A stretch of DNA of 64,000 nucleotides from the NCBI RefSeq assembly GCF_040939455.1, contig NC_134106.1, forward strand, positions 43,422,001-43,486,000, given 5' to 3'. The position numbers were made by a program, and so were the translations under genes. Numbering within the stretch: position 1 is the stretch's first letter; every line of letters starts with the position of its first letter. Shown in pieces: positions 23,063-36,300 of the stretch. Below the pieces are notes generated by a model. That model was not told where the DNA came from, searched no databases, and was given only the letters and a program-made list of their open reading frames with translations. The stretch comes from Microcebus murinus (taxonomy: Eukaryota > Chordata > Mammalia > Primates > Cheirogaleidae).

Positions 23063-23329
23063 TATGATAGATACCAGCAATACTATATGTATTTGCCCAC
23101 CTGATTCATACTATATTTTGGAAGGTAAGTATTTTTATTTCTGTAAAAAGTATGGTTCAGAGAGATGTGTTAGTTTGACAAAGGTTATACAATTCAAGAG
23201 TGTCTGACTCCAACAATTCTACAAGGTTTCTTCAGTTTGGTGCCTATAACATGTATCTTGCTTTTGACCTTAAGCATTACAAATCACACCACTTATTTGC
23301 TGACATATAGTCACACCATTTTGAGCAGG

Positions 23330-23690
23330 AGGACTTCATAAGACATATTTATCTTTTCACTTCTTCCTGAGTAACAGAACCCTGACTGGTTTTGGTGTAG
23401 TCCTGGGTGATGGATCACACTTTGTTTAAGCAAGATAGGAAGGTGGGTTCCTCAATTTCCACATTCCCTTGCTGTCCAACTAACAAGTTGACCTGGGAGG
23501 TTTTGAGGAGCTTTTCTTCCCTTGTAAAAGAAACACAAATAGCTGATTCTTCCCCGCTCCCCACCCTCACACCCCACTTTTTAAACTTAAATATGAATAG
23601 GATGATGGGAGCTGTCCGATTCACTTTGTAACCATGAAGGAAAGGCCAAGATGATGACAGAGAGGTGTGCATCAACTATAGTAACAACTT
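23330..23690 (+). mobile_element. Possible ancient LTR fragment
   Basis: CACATTCCCTTGCTGTCC, CTTCCCTTGTAAAAGAAAC, GTAACCATGAAGGAAAGGCC and AAGATGATGACAGAGAGG follow the order of an old mammalian LTR-like repeat ('gtgaccatgaggg ... gatggcagagcag'). The family is not named. The embedded 86-codon minus and 74-codon plus ORFs are incidental. Confidence 0.4.
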
Positions 23691-24185
23691 ACCCCCAACA
23701 GCGTTTTATATGAAAGAAAAATTCCTATATGTGTATGCCATGGTTTGTTAGGTTTTCTGTTATTTAGAGCTGAAAATAATCCTAATCAAGGAAATTATCA
23801 CTCAGTAATTATTTTTTCAATGTTATCTTACCACTATATACCAACACCCCATCAGGGTACATGATAGTCTTTATAACACTCTAAAAGATTCTTTATTAAT
23901 AATTGGAAATTTTGTTTGTATTTACCATAAAGCAAGAAATTTGATTCTTTTTGAGCATCTTCATAGAAAGAGTTTAGTTTATTGAATAAAAAGGGTTTAA
24001 CTTGTTAAAATATGCTTCACACTATTTGTGAATTTTTGTTTAATGGAAAATTGGGGAAAAGCAGAGGAGTGAGGAAATTTGAGAGGTAGGAAACACCCCA
24101 AAACACTTTGCTATTTGATATTTAAAATACTGAATCAGAAAACATATAGAATTTAAGGAGTAACAGAGAAGCAACAGAGAATCCT
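23691..24185. other. Unassigned sequence
   Basis: No gene or repeat recognised. AT-rich. Confidence 0.5.
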
Positions 24186-24250
24186 TTCTCATTTCTTAGC
24201 TTTATTTGCTATGTGACCTTGGGCAAGTCACTTTACTTTTCTAAGTTTTG
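24186..24250 (+). mobile_element. MIR core fragment
   Basis: TTTGCTATGTGACCTTGGGC followed by AAGTCACTTTACTTTTCTAAG is the MIR core. It ends where the polypyrimidine tract of the next insertion begins. Confidence 0.85.
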
Positions 24251-24348
24251 TATTTCTCTCTCTTTCTTCTTTCTCTCTTTCTTTCTTCCCTTCCCTTCCC
24301 TTCCCTTGCCTTTCTTTTCTCTTCTTTTCTTTCTTTTCTTTTTTCTTT
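24251..24348 (-). repeat. Polypyrimidine tract: decayed poly(A) tail (minus strand)
   Basis: About 95 bp of T with C interruptions (CTTTCTT, CCCTT and CTTTT units). It directly precedes a reversed Alu end, so on the minus strand it is an expanded, mutated A-rich tail. Confidence 0.8.
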
Positions 24349-24423
24349 GACAGAGTCTTGCTATATTGCTGGGCTAGAGTGCCGAGCACCGTGGCATCAG
24401 CCTAACTCACAGCAACCTCAAAA
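24349..24423 (-). mobile_element. Alu 3' end fragment joined to L1
   Basis: The plus strand reads GACAGAGTCTTGCTATATTG, GGCTAGAGTGCCGAGCACC, GTGGCATCAGCCTAACTCAC and AGCAACCTCAAA. This is the last roughly 75 bp of an Alu right arm, reversed. It then passes without a gap into reversed L1. Confidence 0.88.
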
Positions 24424-25570
24424 CAATTTAATGGTGAGTACATGTGGTACTTGTTTTTCCATTCTTGTAATACTTCACTTCAAAGAATGGGCTCCAGCTC
24501 CATCCAGGATAATACAAGAGGTATTAGTTCACCATTGTTTTTTATGACTAAGTAGTACTCCATGGTATACACATACTACATTTTATTAATCCACTCATGT
24601 ATTGATGGACGCTTGGATTATTTCCACTTCTTTGCAACTGTGAATTGTGCTGCTATAAACATTTGAGTGTTGGTATGCTTTTTATAGAATTACTTTTTTC
24701 CTTTGGGTAAATATCCAGTAGTAGGATTGCTGGATCAAATGGTAGTTCTACTTTTAGTTCTTTGAGGTAGCTCCATATTACTTTCCATAGAGGTTGCACT
24801 AATTTGCAATCCCACCTGCAGTGTTTGAGTGTTCCTATCTCTCTGCATCCACAATGACATTTGTTGTTTTCAGACTTTTGATAAAAGCCCTTCTCACTGG
24901 GGTTAAATGATATCTCATTGTGGTTTGATTTGCATTTCCCTGATGATCAGAGATATTGAGCAATTTTTCACGTTTCTTGGCCATTAGTCTTTCTTCTTTT
25001 GAAAGTTTCTGTTCATGTCCTTTGCTCACTTTATAATGGGGTTGTTTGATTTTTTTGTTGTTGTTAATTTTCCTGAGTTCTATATACATTCTAGTTATCA
25101 GTCCTTTGTCAGATATGTAGCATACAAATATTTTCTTCTATTCTTTAGATAGTTTATAAATGCTCTCTTGATAGTTTCCTTAGCTGTGCAGAAGTTTTTT
25201 GATTTGATCAGGTTCCATTTATTTATTTTCATTGTTGCTGTGATTGCTTTTGGGGTCTTCTTCATAACTTCTTTGCAAAGGCCAATATCTTTAGAGTTTT
25301 TCTAACATTTTCTTCTAAAATTCTTATGGTTTTGTGCCTTAGGTTTGAGTTGCTGTCCATCTTGAGTTGATTTTTGTGAGAGGTGAAAGGTGTGGATCCT
25401 GTTTCAATCTTCTACATGTAGCTATCTAATTTTCCCAGCACCATTTATTGGATAGGGATTCTTTTCCCCAATGCATGTTTTTGTTTACTTTGTCAAAGAT
25501 CAGATGACAATATGAGGATGGTTTTATATCCAGATTCTTAGTCCTGTTCCATTGTTCTATGTCTCTGTTT
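24424..25570 (-). mobile_element. L1 ORF2/3' UTR fragment, truncated at both ends
   Basis: Reversed L1: TACATGTGGTACTTG, GGGCTCCAGCTCCATCC, AGTACTCCATGGTATACAC, ATTGCTGGATCAAATGG, TTCACGTTTCTTGGCC and GTTCTATGTCTCTG. The L1 3' UTR is cut off within the 'accattaaattg' segment and replaced by the Alu end. The 5' end is truncated near 25570. No long ORF remains: the best is an 84-codon minus frame with L1 ORF2-like residues ([13 protein letters not shown]). Confidence 0.9.
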
Positions 25571-26235
25571 AAGCTATACTACTTGACCACACTTTAATTT
25601 CAAAACTACCTTAACTGTAAAACCATCTTTTAAATTCAATAAAGGAGACAAAAACAAAGCGTAATTTATGACTTGAGCTAGTACTGTGGAAGTTAAGCAA
25701 CGTTTTACTCTCTCGCAAAAGCTATTTTAAAGTATAGAGCAATAACGCTACACGGAAGAAATTTCAGTGTAAGTAAGTTGGCAATTTCAAAAGAAATTAG
25801 GGTCTATAGAGAGTATATTTGTCCTTTGTATAAACTACTTTTAATTCCATGCTTTATTCTGCTAGGTTAGGGGTTAGTGTAACCCCTATGGAGTATGAGA
25901 AAATTTAGATAGCCCTACAGTCTCTTTTATACTAAATTATCTTTCTCTGCTTTTAAAATAATAGAATAAAATTGGCCATTTAAATTGATAAGACATCAGG
26001 TTTGAACTTGATAAAAATACTTTGAACCACTGGAAATAGACTCTGTAAAGTTATTTGATCTTTGTCTCTTTTAATTTCAGGAAGTATTTTACATGCCCTG
26101 CCTTATAAATCAGGTAACTTTGCAAATTCAAAATTTGTGTGGGGCAACCTTCCATTGCTTTGATATTAGGTTAGTAAATGTAATTTAGAAATAAGCTTAT
26201 ATATAGTTCTAATTTAGAATTTTCTGCATAATTTA
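25571..26235. other. Unassigned, with a short perfect hairpin at 25869-25887
   Basis: Unique-looking AT-rich sequence. AGGGGTTA and TAACCCCT form perfect 8-bp arms around GTG. Confidence 0.5.
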
Positions 26236-26400
26236 GTGGGCTGGGCATTTAGAAATCCAGCTTCAATATCAGATAATGACACTAACCTCACCTTGTGACA
26301 TGTAAGAACCCATCTTCTTTCTCTTAGCTTTAATTTCCTCAAATATAAAAGGATTAGATTAGAACTCTATGGCTTCATCTTCTTCTAGCTATATAATTCT
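26236..26400 (+). mobile_element. MIR fragment
   Basis: GGGCATTTAGAAATCCAGC, CACCTTGTGACATGTAAG, TTAATTTCCTCAAATATAAA and AGGATTAGATTAGAACTC follow the MIR plus-strand order. Confidence 0.6.
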
Positions 26401-26494
26401 CGTTTTTGAAATGCTTATTATGGTCAAAGTTTTCTTGTATAATAATATAGAACATAGGAAGAATTTTTACGTTCCATAAGAAAAAATAAACTTT

Positions 26495-27290
26495 ACCCAC
26501 AAAAAATTAACTAAGGTTATGAACAGGCAATTTACAGAAGAAGAAACCCATGAAAAATATACAGGCTCATTAGTAATCAGGGGAAGCAAATGAGAAATAA
26601 GATAAATTTTCACCCATTAGATTGTAAACAATTTAAAATTTTGATAATATTGAGCATTAGTCACTCTGTAGCAAAAGCCATCTCTCATACATTGCTAAGA
26701 GGAGGATATATTGGTTTAGCAACTTTGAAGGATAGTTTGGAAATAGCTTCCAAAAATTAAACTGCACATAGTACACTGCTTCAAAATTTCATTTTACTTT
26801 ATCGTTACTAAATAAACACTTGTCCAATTCATAAGAAGACACATACAAGGACATTTAGTAGAGTATTATATGTAATAGATATATATTTTGTGGAAGGAAA
26901 CTCTGAATGTTCATCAATAGAAGAATCACATAATAAACTATAGCATATCCATATTGTAAAATGTAGAAAAGATTGCTATAGATTTTTTGTGTACAAATAT
27001 CTAAGATTTGTTGTTGATTTAATATACAGGGAAAAATAAACAGAATGATACTGTGTTCAAAAATGTATCTTATGTTTTTGTGTGTTAGGGAGTGTGTGTG
27101 TGTGTATGTATTGGTAAATAAATTTCAAGGGATCTAGAAGATAAAAGGCCAAATTAATGATAGCATTTCCCTCTCAGGAGACAGAAAAGGGTCTGGTATT
27201 CATGATAAAAGAGCCTTCTTTATAGCACCTAAAATTTTTGTGGTATAATGTATTAATAATCATGTATTACTTATGAAACATTATGAAAAA
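26495..27290 (+). mobile_element. Old L1M 3' region
   Basis: Landmarks: GAACAGGCAATTTACAGAAG, TTCACCCATTAGATTGTAAAC, CTCATACATTGCTAAGAGG, GTTCATCAATAGAAGAATC, AGCATATCCATATTG and a (GT)-rich patch near 27093-27107. This is the end of ORF2 and the 3' UTR of an L1M element, heavily decayed. Confidence 0.8.
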
Positions 27291-27314
27291 AGAGGATTTA
27301 ATTTTTGTATATTA

Positions 27315-27510
27315 GTATTAATTTTGTCAAAATTAATTAACCACCAATTTATGGGTTTGTATTTGGACTCAAAATACTATTCCATTGATCTATGAATCTC
27401 TCTCTATGCCAGCACAGCAACGTCATGAGTTACTGTATCTTTGTAATTCTGGCATATCTAGTACCCAATTTTCCAACTTTCAGTTTTCTTTTTAAGTTAT
27501 GCACACATTT
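27315..27510 (-). mobile_element. L1 ORF2 fragment
   Basis: Plus strand: TTTATGGGTTTGTATTTGG, TATTCCATTGATCTATGAATC, TATGCCAGCACAGC and TTTGTAATTCTGGCATATC, which is reversed L1 ORF2. Confidence 0.75.
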
Positions 27511-27754
27511 TTCTCTAAAGCAATATGGTTAAATAGCTTTCTCCTTAATGTAAAGAAACAACAAAATATAAAGATAAATTACTACTTTACAGAACTGTTT
27601 TCTACAGAAGGCATGAGGAATATGCTGGCTTGTGGGACTGTTAATGGGTGCCATGTTGATTTATCCCTGATTTCATGAACTGGTTAGTTAAATGGAAATT
27701 TCAAAAGATTGTTCATAAATATCAATCAACCATGGTATCTCTTAATTATATCAA

Positions 27755-27812
27755 TTCCCTCTCTTTCTCTCTCTTCCTCTCAGTGTCCTCTCTCTCCTCC
27801 TTCTCAATAGAT
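27755..27812. repeat. CT-rich low-complexity tract
   Basis: About 55 bp composed of TCTC, CTCTT and CCTC units. Confidence 0.85.
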
Positions 27813-27849
27813 AGTCTCTTATAAAATTTTTTTCTAAATGACTTATATA

Positions 27850-28192
<343 letters not shown>

Positions 28193-28203
28193 TGACTTAT
28201 ATA

Positions 28204-29784
28204 AAAATATCTCAGGTTCCCACTTTGTCAAATATCTATTAGTGGGATAATGGGAATAAAGACAACCATAATAACTCACATGTGTAAAACACTTAAGAAT
28301 TTGTATGAACTTTTAAATTCTATCCTATTTATGCTTGTGTCATATGCAGATAGTTGTTATAACTGTTTTATATATGACAACTGAGGATGATTAGATAAAT
28401 ATCAATTTTAATTAATATTGATTGATCAACTTCAAACAATGAGTATGTGGCAAAGGATTAAAAATATTAATAATTTTTTTATTTGAATTACAATTTTTTT
28501 CATTGTAGACTTACTAATGGAATAATACACATGAAAATGGTTGAAAAACTTTAAACACCATAAAAATATTAGATGGTACTTATTATTATCAATTTTATTC
28601 TCGTTAGGCAGAATATAATTAATGTACAATACCGACCACATGTTTCTGTAGAAAACTGCATGTGTAGGAAATTCTCCCTCATGCACGGCCCAGGAGATAC
28701 CCACAATGAGACTACTTCATTAGACAGGTGTAAGTGAGATAAAGGGAAGCAGAAGATAAAAGCCATTAATTATAAGAATTACATATGAATTAGGATATAA
28801 TAACTACATTAAAAATAATAGTAGCTGAGCAACTGGTAACTTTAAGCTATTTGGATATAGCCAATGTTTCAAAATATCTCACTACTGAATGAAGATAAAG
28901 CATATTTAACTTTAATGGGAAACTTCTGAGAAAACAGGACACTTTATATACAATGGCACAACAAACTACCAGCAAAACTAACATGTTTCCCCAAAGCCTT
29001 AAAAACAGTTCTTGTCTTCAACTGTATGAAATCTGTACAAAATCAGTCACAATAATCCCTGCCTGCCCAAACCCCTTTTTAAAGAGTCTCTTGCTCAAAG
29101 GTCCACATGACCCAAATCAGTCAATCCACATGCTGTTTGGTTACCTGTTGGTCACGTTGTCAATTTTATCACCTATCAACTCCAAGTCCACTTTTCATTG
29201 CCAGATCCACAATAACAGAGATGGGCCCTGTGAATATTTCTCCTTTGCCAACTGGCATGTTGTTAAGTATGATCAATAGAGGGCAGTGGAGGAACATTAC
29301 AAGAAGAATGGTCTACCTCGATCTGGGCTGGGTTCTTGCAATGTGCACCTGGCTTCTACAGAGCTCAGCGGTCAGTAGCTTTTCCCTAGAAATTCTTGCT
29401 TGGAGATAAGGCACATTCCTATGAATGCTTCTCTTAGAGATTATTGAGAAGCTTAGTAGCAAGTTACAAAGTACAGAAAGTCCCTGTTAACAATTTTCCT
29501 CTATGTTCCAGAGAGCAGATTTCCTGTGTGCCCTGCTGTAACATCTCAGGGACTTCTCTACCATCCTTTAATCCATGGTTTTTCCCTCTCCAGACAGGTC
29601 TGTATCTGAGCCATAGATAGGAGAGAGCTTTGACATACTGTTCCTTCCTTCACCACTATATCTAACCCTAGTATAGGGTTAAAAGTAGAGGTTACTCTCT
29701 GTCATTTGTTTACTCTTGAGAATGCTCTTTTTAAATTAACCTAATCCTTTATTAATCCAAATTATAAGTTATAATTAATATTTT
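28204..29784. other. Unassigned sequence (possible L2/MIR trace near 28280-28410)
   Basis: No gene recognised. Plus-strand ORFs at 28953-29279 (108 codons) and 29107-29409 (100 codons) overlap in different frames and show no domain. A short perfect inverted repeat lies at 29663-29681. Confidence 0.45.
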
Positions 29785-32700
29785 GTTAAAAATATTTTGT
29801 ATTCAGATATAATTCACATACCATAAAATTCACCAATGCCAATTTAAAGAGCACAATTCAATTGTTTTTTTTTAGTATGGTCACAAGACTATGCAATAAT
29901 CATCACCATCTAACTCTACAATGCTTTCAGCAGCCCAAAAAGAAACGCTATACTCATTAAGAAGGCACACCCTATTATTTATTTCACCAGCATCTGGCAA
30001 CTACTAATCTACTTTCTGTCTGTGGATTTCTGTCTCTATACCTATTCTGAATGCTTCATATAAATGAAATTACACAATATGTGGCCTTTTATGCCTGGCT
30101 CCTTTCAGATAGCATAATGTTTTCAAAGTTCATCCATGTTGTAGCATGTGTCAGTGCTTCATTTTTTGTGTGTGGCTAAATAATATGCCATTGTATGAAT
30201 GTACCACATTTTTGTTTATCCATTCATCAGTTGATGGACATTTGGGTTTTTCCTACTTGGAGCTATTATGAATATAATGCTGCTATAAACATTTAGGTAC
30301 AAGTTTTTGTGTGAACGTATGTTTTCAGTTTTCTTGGGCATATATATCAAGGAGTGATATTGCTGGCTCATCTGGTAACTCTATATTTAACTTTTCAAGG
30401 AAAGACCAACCTAATTTTCACTGTAGCTGCACCGTTTGATATTCATGCATACAGTAACGTATGAGGATTCTAGTTTCTCTACATTCTTGACAATACTTGA
30501 TAATTCCTGTTTCCTTGAATAGAGCCATCCCAGTGAGTATGAAGTGGTATCTTAGTGTGATTTTGATTTGCATTTCCCTGATGGCTAATGATGTTGAGAA
30601 TCTTTTTATGTACTTTTTGGCCATTTCTATATCTCCTGTGTGGAGACATGTCTACTCAAATCTTTTGTCCATTTTTAACTGAGTTGTCTTTTTATTGTTA
30701 AGTGGCAAGATTCATTTAGATATGTTGGATACTAGACCCTATCAGATATACAATTTGGAAATATTGTCTCCCATTCTGTGAATTGTCTTTTACTTTCTTG
30801 ATAGTGTCCACTGATATAACAGAGTTTTTAATTCTGATGAAGTCCATTTGTCTATTTTTAATTTGGTTATTTGTACTTTAGGTATAAAGATATCATTGCC
30901 TAATCTAAGGCCATGGATATTTATAACTATATTTACTTTTAAGAGTTTATCGTTTTTTTTAACATTTAAGTCTGTTGTCTATTTTAAGTTGAATTTTTTA
31001 TATTGTGTGACAGAGGGGTCCACCTTCATTATCTGTCATTGCATATCCAGTTTTCAAAGCGACATTTGCTGAAAAGACATTTATATTCCTCAATTAATGA
31101 TCTCAGCACCTTTTTCAATAATAAATTAACCATGGATATATAGATTTATTTCTGGACTCTCAATTCTATTTGATTAATCCATACATCTTTCTTTATACTG
31201 GTAAAAATACCATCTAGTTACTATAAGCTTGTAGTATTTTTTGACATTGGGACCTTAAAATTTATTCTTCTCTTTCAATATTTCTTGGCTATTGTGTGCT
31301 CTTTGCATTTTTATGTGAATTTTGGAATCAGCTTGTCAATTTCTGCAAAAAAAAAATACATCTGAAATTTTAATAAGAGTTACACTGAATCTGTACATCA
31401 ATTTGGGGATTATTGCCCTATTAAAATTCTTAAGTTTTCCAATTAATGAACACTAGATTATCTTTCCATTTATTTAGGTCTTCTTTTTCAGCAATGTTAT
31501 GTAGCTTTCCAAGTGCAAGTCTTGCACACTTTTTATTGACTTTATTCTGAAGTATTTCATTTTTGATACTATTTTAAATAGAATTGTTTTCTTAAAATCA
31601 TGTTTAGTTTGTCAATTATTAGTTATAAAAAGCTAATATTTGTATATTGATCTATTCTGTAATGTTTTTGAACTTGTTTATTAGCTCTAATTGTTTTTTG
31701 CTCTTTATGATTTTATATACATAAAATAATATTATCTACAAATAAAGATAGTTTTCCTTTACAATCTGGATGCATTTTATTTAATTTTCTTGACTATTTT
31801 CCTGGATAGAACCTCCAATATAATATCATATAGAAATGGTTTGAGTGAACTTCCTTATCTTATTCCTGATCTTATTATGGGACAAGCATATGATTAAATG
31901 ATGTTAGCTATGGGTTTTTCATAGATGCTGCTTAATAGGTTAAGGAGGTTTCTATAATATAATTTCTAGGGTCTTATTTTACCAAGTGCTTTTTACCAAG
32001 AAATAGGTGTGTTGAATTTTGTCAGTTATCAAGAAAGTCAGGTATTCTCTCCTTTCCTTCTTTCTCTTAATATGGTGTGTCAAATCAATTGATTTTTGTC
32101 TGTTGAACAAACCCTTGGATTCCTAGCATAAATCTCACTTGATCACGATGTATAATTCTTTCATATGTTGCTGGATTCAGTTGGCTAGTCTTTTGTTGTG
32201 ATTTTTGCATGTATTTTCCTAAAGTATCTTAATCTTTAACTTTCTCCTCTATTGATCTTTAAATATTCAGTAGGATTCACCTGTGAACCATCCTGGCCTG
32301 GGTTTTGTCAACAGTTTTTTGATTATTAATTGTCTATTTTTACTTGTAAGTCCACTGAGGTTTTCTATTTCTTCTTGAATCAGTTTTGATAGTTTGTGTC
32401 TTTCTAAGAATTTGTCCATTTCATCTGAGTTATCTAATTTGTTGGTATACAATGGTTTATAGTTTATAGTATCTCTTTAAAATCATTTTTATTTCTACAA
32501 AGCCAAGATTATGTCCCTTTTTCATTCCTGATTTTAGTAACATGAATCTTTTAATTTGTCTAGGTCAGTTTTACTAAAAGTCTGTCAACTTGTTCTTTGC
32601 AAATAAACAGCTTCTGATTTCATTGATGTTTCTCTGTTGTTTTTTGTTCTCTTCAATTTATTTATGTTCTAATCTTTGCTACTGCTTTCCTTACATTTGC

Positions 32701-35050
32701 TTTTATGTTTCAATTTTCTTAAAATGAAAATTTATTAATTTGAAATCTTTCTTATTTTGGGGGGTATGTGTTTATTAGCTGTAAATTTCCCTTGATTATT
32801 GTTTTGGTTCCATAATTTTTTGTGTGCTGTGTTTTCATTTCCATTCATCTAAAAATATTTCATACTTTCCTCTGTAATTTATTCTTTGACTTATTGGTTA
32901 TTTAAGAGTATGTTGTTTCAATTTTTACATGTTTGAAATTTCCAAAATTTCCTCCTCTTACTGGTTTTTAATTTTATCCTATTGTGATCAGAGAAATACT
33001 TCATATGACTTCAATGATAATAAATTTATTGAGCCTTGTTTAATGGCCTATCATGGAGAATGTTCCATGCATAGTAGGGAAAATTTAAAATTTAAAATGG
33101 CAGTCTGTATTCTTCCATTTTAAAAAGATTATTCTGTAGATGTGTTTTAGAACGAGTTGGTTTATAGTGTTGTTCAAGTCTTATAATTTCTTGCTGATCT
33201 TCTAATTAGTTGTTCTACTCATTATTGAAAGTGAGATATTGAGTTTTCCAACTACTATTACTTGTCTATGTGTCCATTCTTTTTATTATTTTTCTTCATA
33301 TATTTTAGAGTTCTTTATTAATGCATGTTTATAAATTTAATACCTTCTCAATAAGTTGACTGCCTTATCATTATAAAATGTTCTTCTCTGTCTCTAGTAA
33401 AATTTTTGTCTTAAAGTCAATTTTCTCTGATATCAGTGTAACTACCTCAGCTCTCTTTTGATGGTATTTGAATGGTGTGTCATTTTCTTCTTTATTTTAA
33501 CCTTTTAAACTAAGTGTGTCTCTTCTAGACAGCATATATTTGAATCATGTTTTTTATCCATTCTACCAATATCTGCCTTTTAACGTGGAAATTTAAACCA
33601 TTTATATTTAATGTAATGATTTGTAAGGTAGAATTTACATCTACCACTTTGCTATTTGTTTTGTGTATGTATTATGGCCTTTTTATTGTTCATTTATTTC
33701 TCCATTATTGCCTTATTTTGGGTTAGATAGATATTTTCTATTGCATCCTTTTTAATTTATTTATTTTACTATATGTTTTTGAGTTTTGCTTAATGGTGCC
33801 TTGGGAATTATAATTAACAGCTTACTTTATAATAATCTTATTCAGATTAATGTCAGTTTTAATAATATTAATATATAAAAACTTACCTCCTATGTAGCTA
33901 CATTTTCTCCTACCTTTAAGGTGTTATTATCACAAATTATATCTTTATATTAATATATGTCCATTAACACAGATTTATAATTGTTGCTCTCTGTAGTTGC
34001 CTCTTAAATCAGATGGAAGAAAAATTTATAAACAAAAAATACATTTATATTGTTTTTATATTAAATTAAATATTTATTTTTACTGGTGTCCTTTAATTCT
34101 TTGTGTGGATCCAAATTTCTGTCTAGTGTCCTTTCATTTCAGTTTGATGTACACCCATTAGCATTTCCTCCAAGGCAGGTCTGCAAGCAATCAATTATCT
34201 CAAGGTTTTTTGTTTAATTTTTAATCTGGGAATATTTTAATTTCTTCATTTTTGAAGAATAGTTTTGTTTGGAATTCTTAGCTGACAGATTTTTGGTTTC
34301 TTAGCACTGTGAATATTGTATCACACTGCTGTCTTGCCTGCATAGCTTCTGATGAGAAAATCACAGTTTCCTCTTGATTATTTATTTGATTTGTTTGTTT
34401 TAATCATTTGTTGGGCCATATTTTCTTATTTCTTTGCATGTCTTGTATTTTTTGTTGTTGAAACTGAATTTGTAATTTTTTAAACAGAAAGTTTAAATAA
34501 TTTTAAATTTTAAATAAAAAAAATAAACTTAAATACATTTTAAATGTAGCAATTCTGGAAATCAAGTATGCTTCTTTCAAGGCTTTTTGTTGTTACTGCT
34601 TGCTATAGTTATTAATTTGTTTAGTGACTTTTCTGAACTAATTCTGTAAATTCTATATTCTTTGGCATGTGTGGTCACTGCTCTTTGAAATCTCCACTCA
34701 GTTATTTAGTGGTCAGCTAAATAATGAGTGGATATAAATTTCCTTAAATATTTGTAACCAATAAATAAATCTCTGCTAAAGTGTTCTGTGTTTGATTTGC
34801 AGCATGCCTTAAACATGCAGACTGGCAATTTACAACCCTGGCTTAGCTTTCACTTCCTACTTGAGCAAGCAGGCAGGTCATCCTGAAGTGAGAGCTTAGG
34901 GCCTTCTGGTGTCTTCTATGCACACACCCACAGGCCTACACATTCATGTGGCCTCAGAGATTTTGAGAACTCTTCTTTAATAAACACTTGTCAGGTGGTA
35001 TGAACCTATAGTTAATTTCCAGGGTTCTAAAAAGTATTTCTGACAATTTT
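29785..35050 (-). mobile_element. Nearly full-length old L1 (L1M/L1PB era), decayed
   Basis: Read on the minus strand this runs from a 5' UTR-like or early region (right end, with TTGAGCAAGCAGGCAGGTC and GACTTTTCTGAACTAATTC near 34630-34880) through most of ORF2 to the 3' UTR (left end, CAGATATAATTCACATACC and CATCACCATCTAACTC near 29810-29915). Plus-strand landmarks include GTTTTCAAAGTTCATCC, TATCCATTCATCAGTTGATGG, TTGATTTGCATTTCCCTGATGG, CAGCTTGTCAATTTCTGC, TTTATTTAGGTCTTC and TTCTTTATTTTAACC. It is riddled with stops and small indels. The longest remnants are under 75 codons, so it cannot mobilise itself. No clear ORF1 was identified. No tail or target duplication was found at the left end. 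Confidence 0.88.
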
Positions 35051-36165
35051 GCAGTTTTTGTGTGTTTGTTTCTCTTACTTAAGATCAAATTTTTAGCAGT
35101 CCTTTCTCCACTATTTTCACTGATGTCACACCATAGTTAATAATTCTTTATATTAAACCTTTCATTTATAATTACAGTGTGGGTTCTGTCTCCTGATTCG
35201 ATTCTAATAAGCTTGTAATATATTGTTATAAAATTATTAATTGAGTTAATCAAATTCACTCACTTACAAATCTGAATGGAAAACACTAATTTCTTAAGTC
35301 CCTTAGCATTGGGTTGAATTGAAAGTTCATGACGTAGAGAGATGTGGAATTGCCACAGTAATTCTGCAAACTAAATTTATGAAGACTCTGCAATTTGGCT
35401 AACCAAAATAAAACCCATCAGAGAAAGGAAAAAAGGGAAGTTTCCCAGAGAGAAGCCTACACAATGGAGTTAGTGAAGTGCCTATTATGGTCTTTTTCCT
35501 GGCTGACTCTGGTTCGACCATATGAATCATTATAGCATATCATCTTTATCTTAAGATAAATTGAGTCAATTTGTATTTTTTGAAATCAACCCTATCGAGA
35601 ACAAAAACTAGAGACTGTTTATCTTTCTGTGACCTGAACAGTCTTTTCTCTCTCCATGAACCACCCCCCCATCACCACCACCCTACATTTCTCATCATGG
35701 AGTTTGTACACCTTTTTTTATGATACTTATCCATGTGGAAAGTCCTGTTACACTTTAATTGAAAGATCAAGGGTTTAGACTTAGAAATATTAAGTCCAAA
35801 TCACAATACAATCTTATATTTTGATGTTAACCTTATTTTCCTCATTAATAAAAAAATTATCTTGTATGACTGTTATTATGATCAAAGGATGTTATCTACA
35901 GAAAGTGACTGCTGGTAGACTGAACACATTTTAAATTCTCCATAATTGTTAGTACAACATTCTTTCTCCATCTCTACCTGATCCAAGTCAGTTCAAATTA
36001 AAATATAATGTTTATAAAGCCCATATAAACTATGTTGTTCAAATTAAATTAAACCATGTTGACTGGCACAATCAATGCGCTCAATAATATGTGTTAATTG
36101 ATGAGTGACATCTTCCATACTATTCCAGACTTCAATAATTCACTCTTATCTGTTATGATTTAATG
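35051..36165. other. Unassigned sequence
   Basis: No gene or repeat recognised. A C8 run lies within CCACCCCCCCATC near 35662-35674. Confidence 0.5.
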
Positions 36166-36300
36166 TTATTTAGGTGTGTTAGTTATTCTTCTTTCCTAAG
36201 AGGCAGGAAAATATGTCTTCTTCTTTTGTGTCCTTAAAGTAGCTGGCACAGTGTGGGGAAATATAAAGTACTTAAATATACATATATATTGATTCAGTAA
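36166..36300 (+). mobile_element. L2 3' end fragment
   Basis: AGGCAGGAAAATATGTCTTC, TTTTGTGTCCTTAAAGTAGC and TGGCACAGTGTGGGGAAATA match the L2 3' terminal order ('gggcagggactgtgtct ... cctagcacagtgcctggca'). Confidence 0.65.

Noticed and set aside
24251..24348. Independent CT microsatellite
   Set aside because: It sits exactly at the 3' end of a reversed Alu fragment, so it is better explained as a mutated A-rich tail.
29663..29681. Telomere-like TAACCCTA/TAGGGTTA
   Set aside because: Only one unit on each side of a 3-bp loop; too short to be an interstitial telomeric array.
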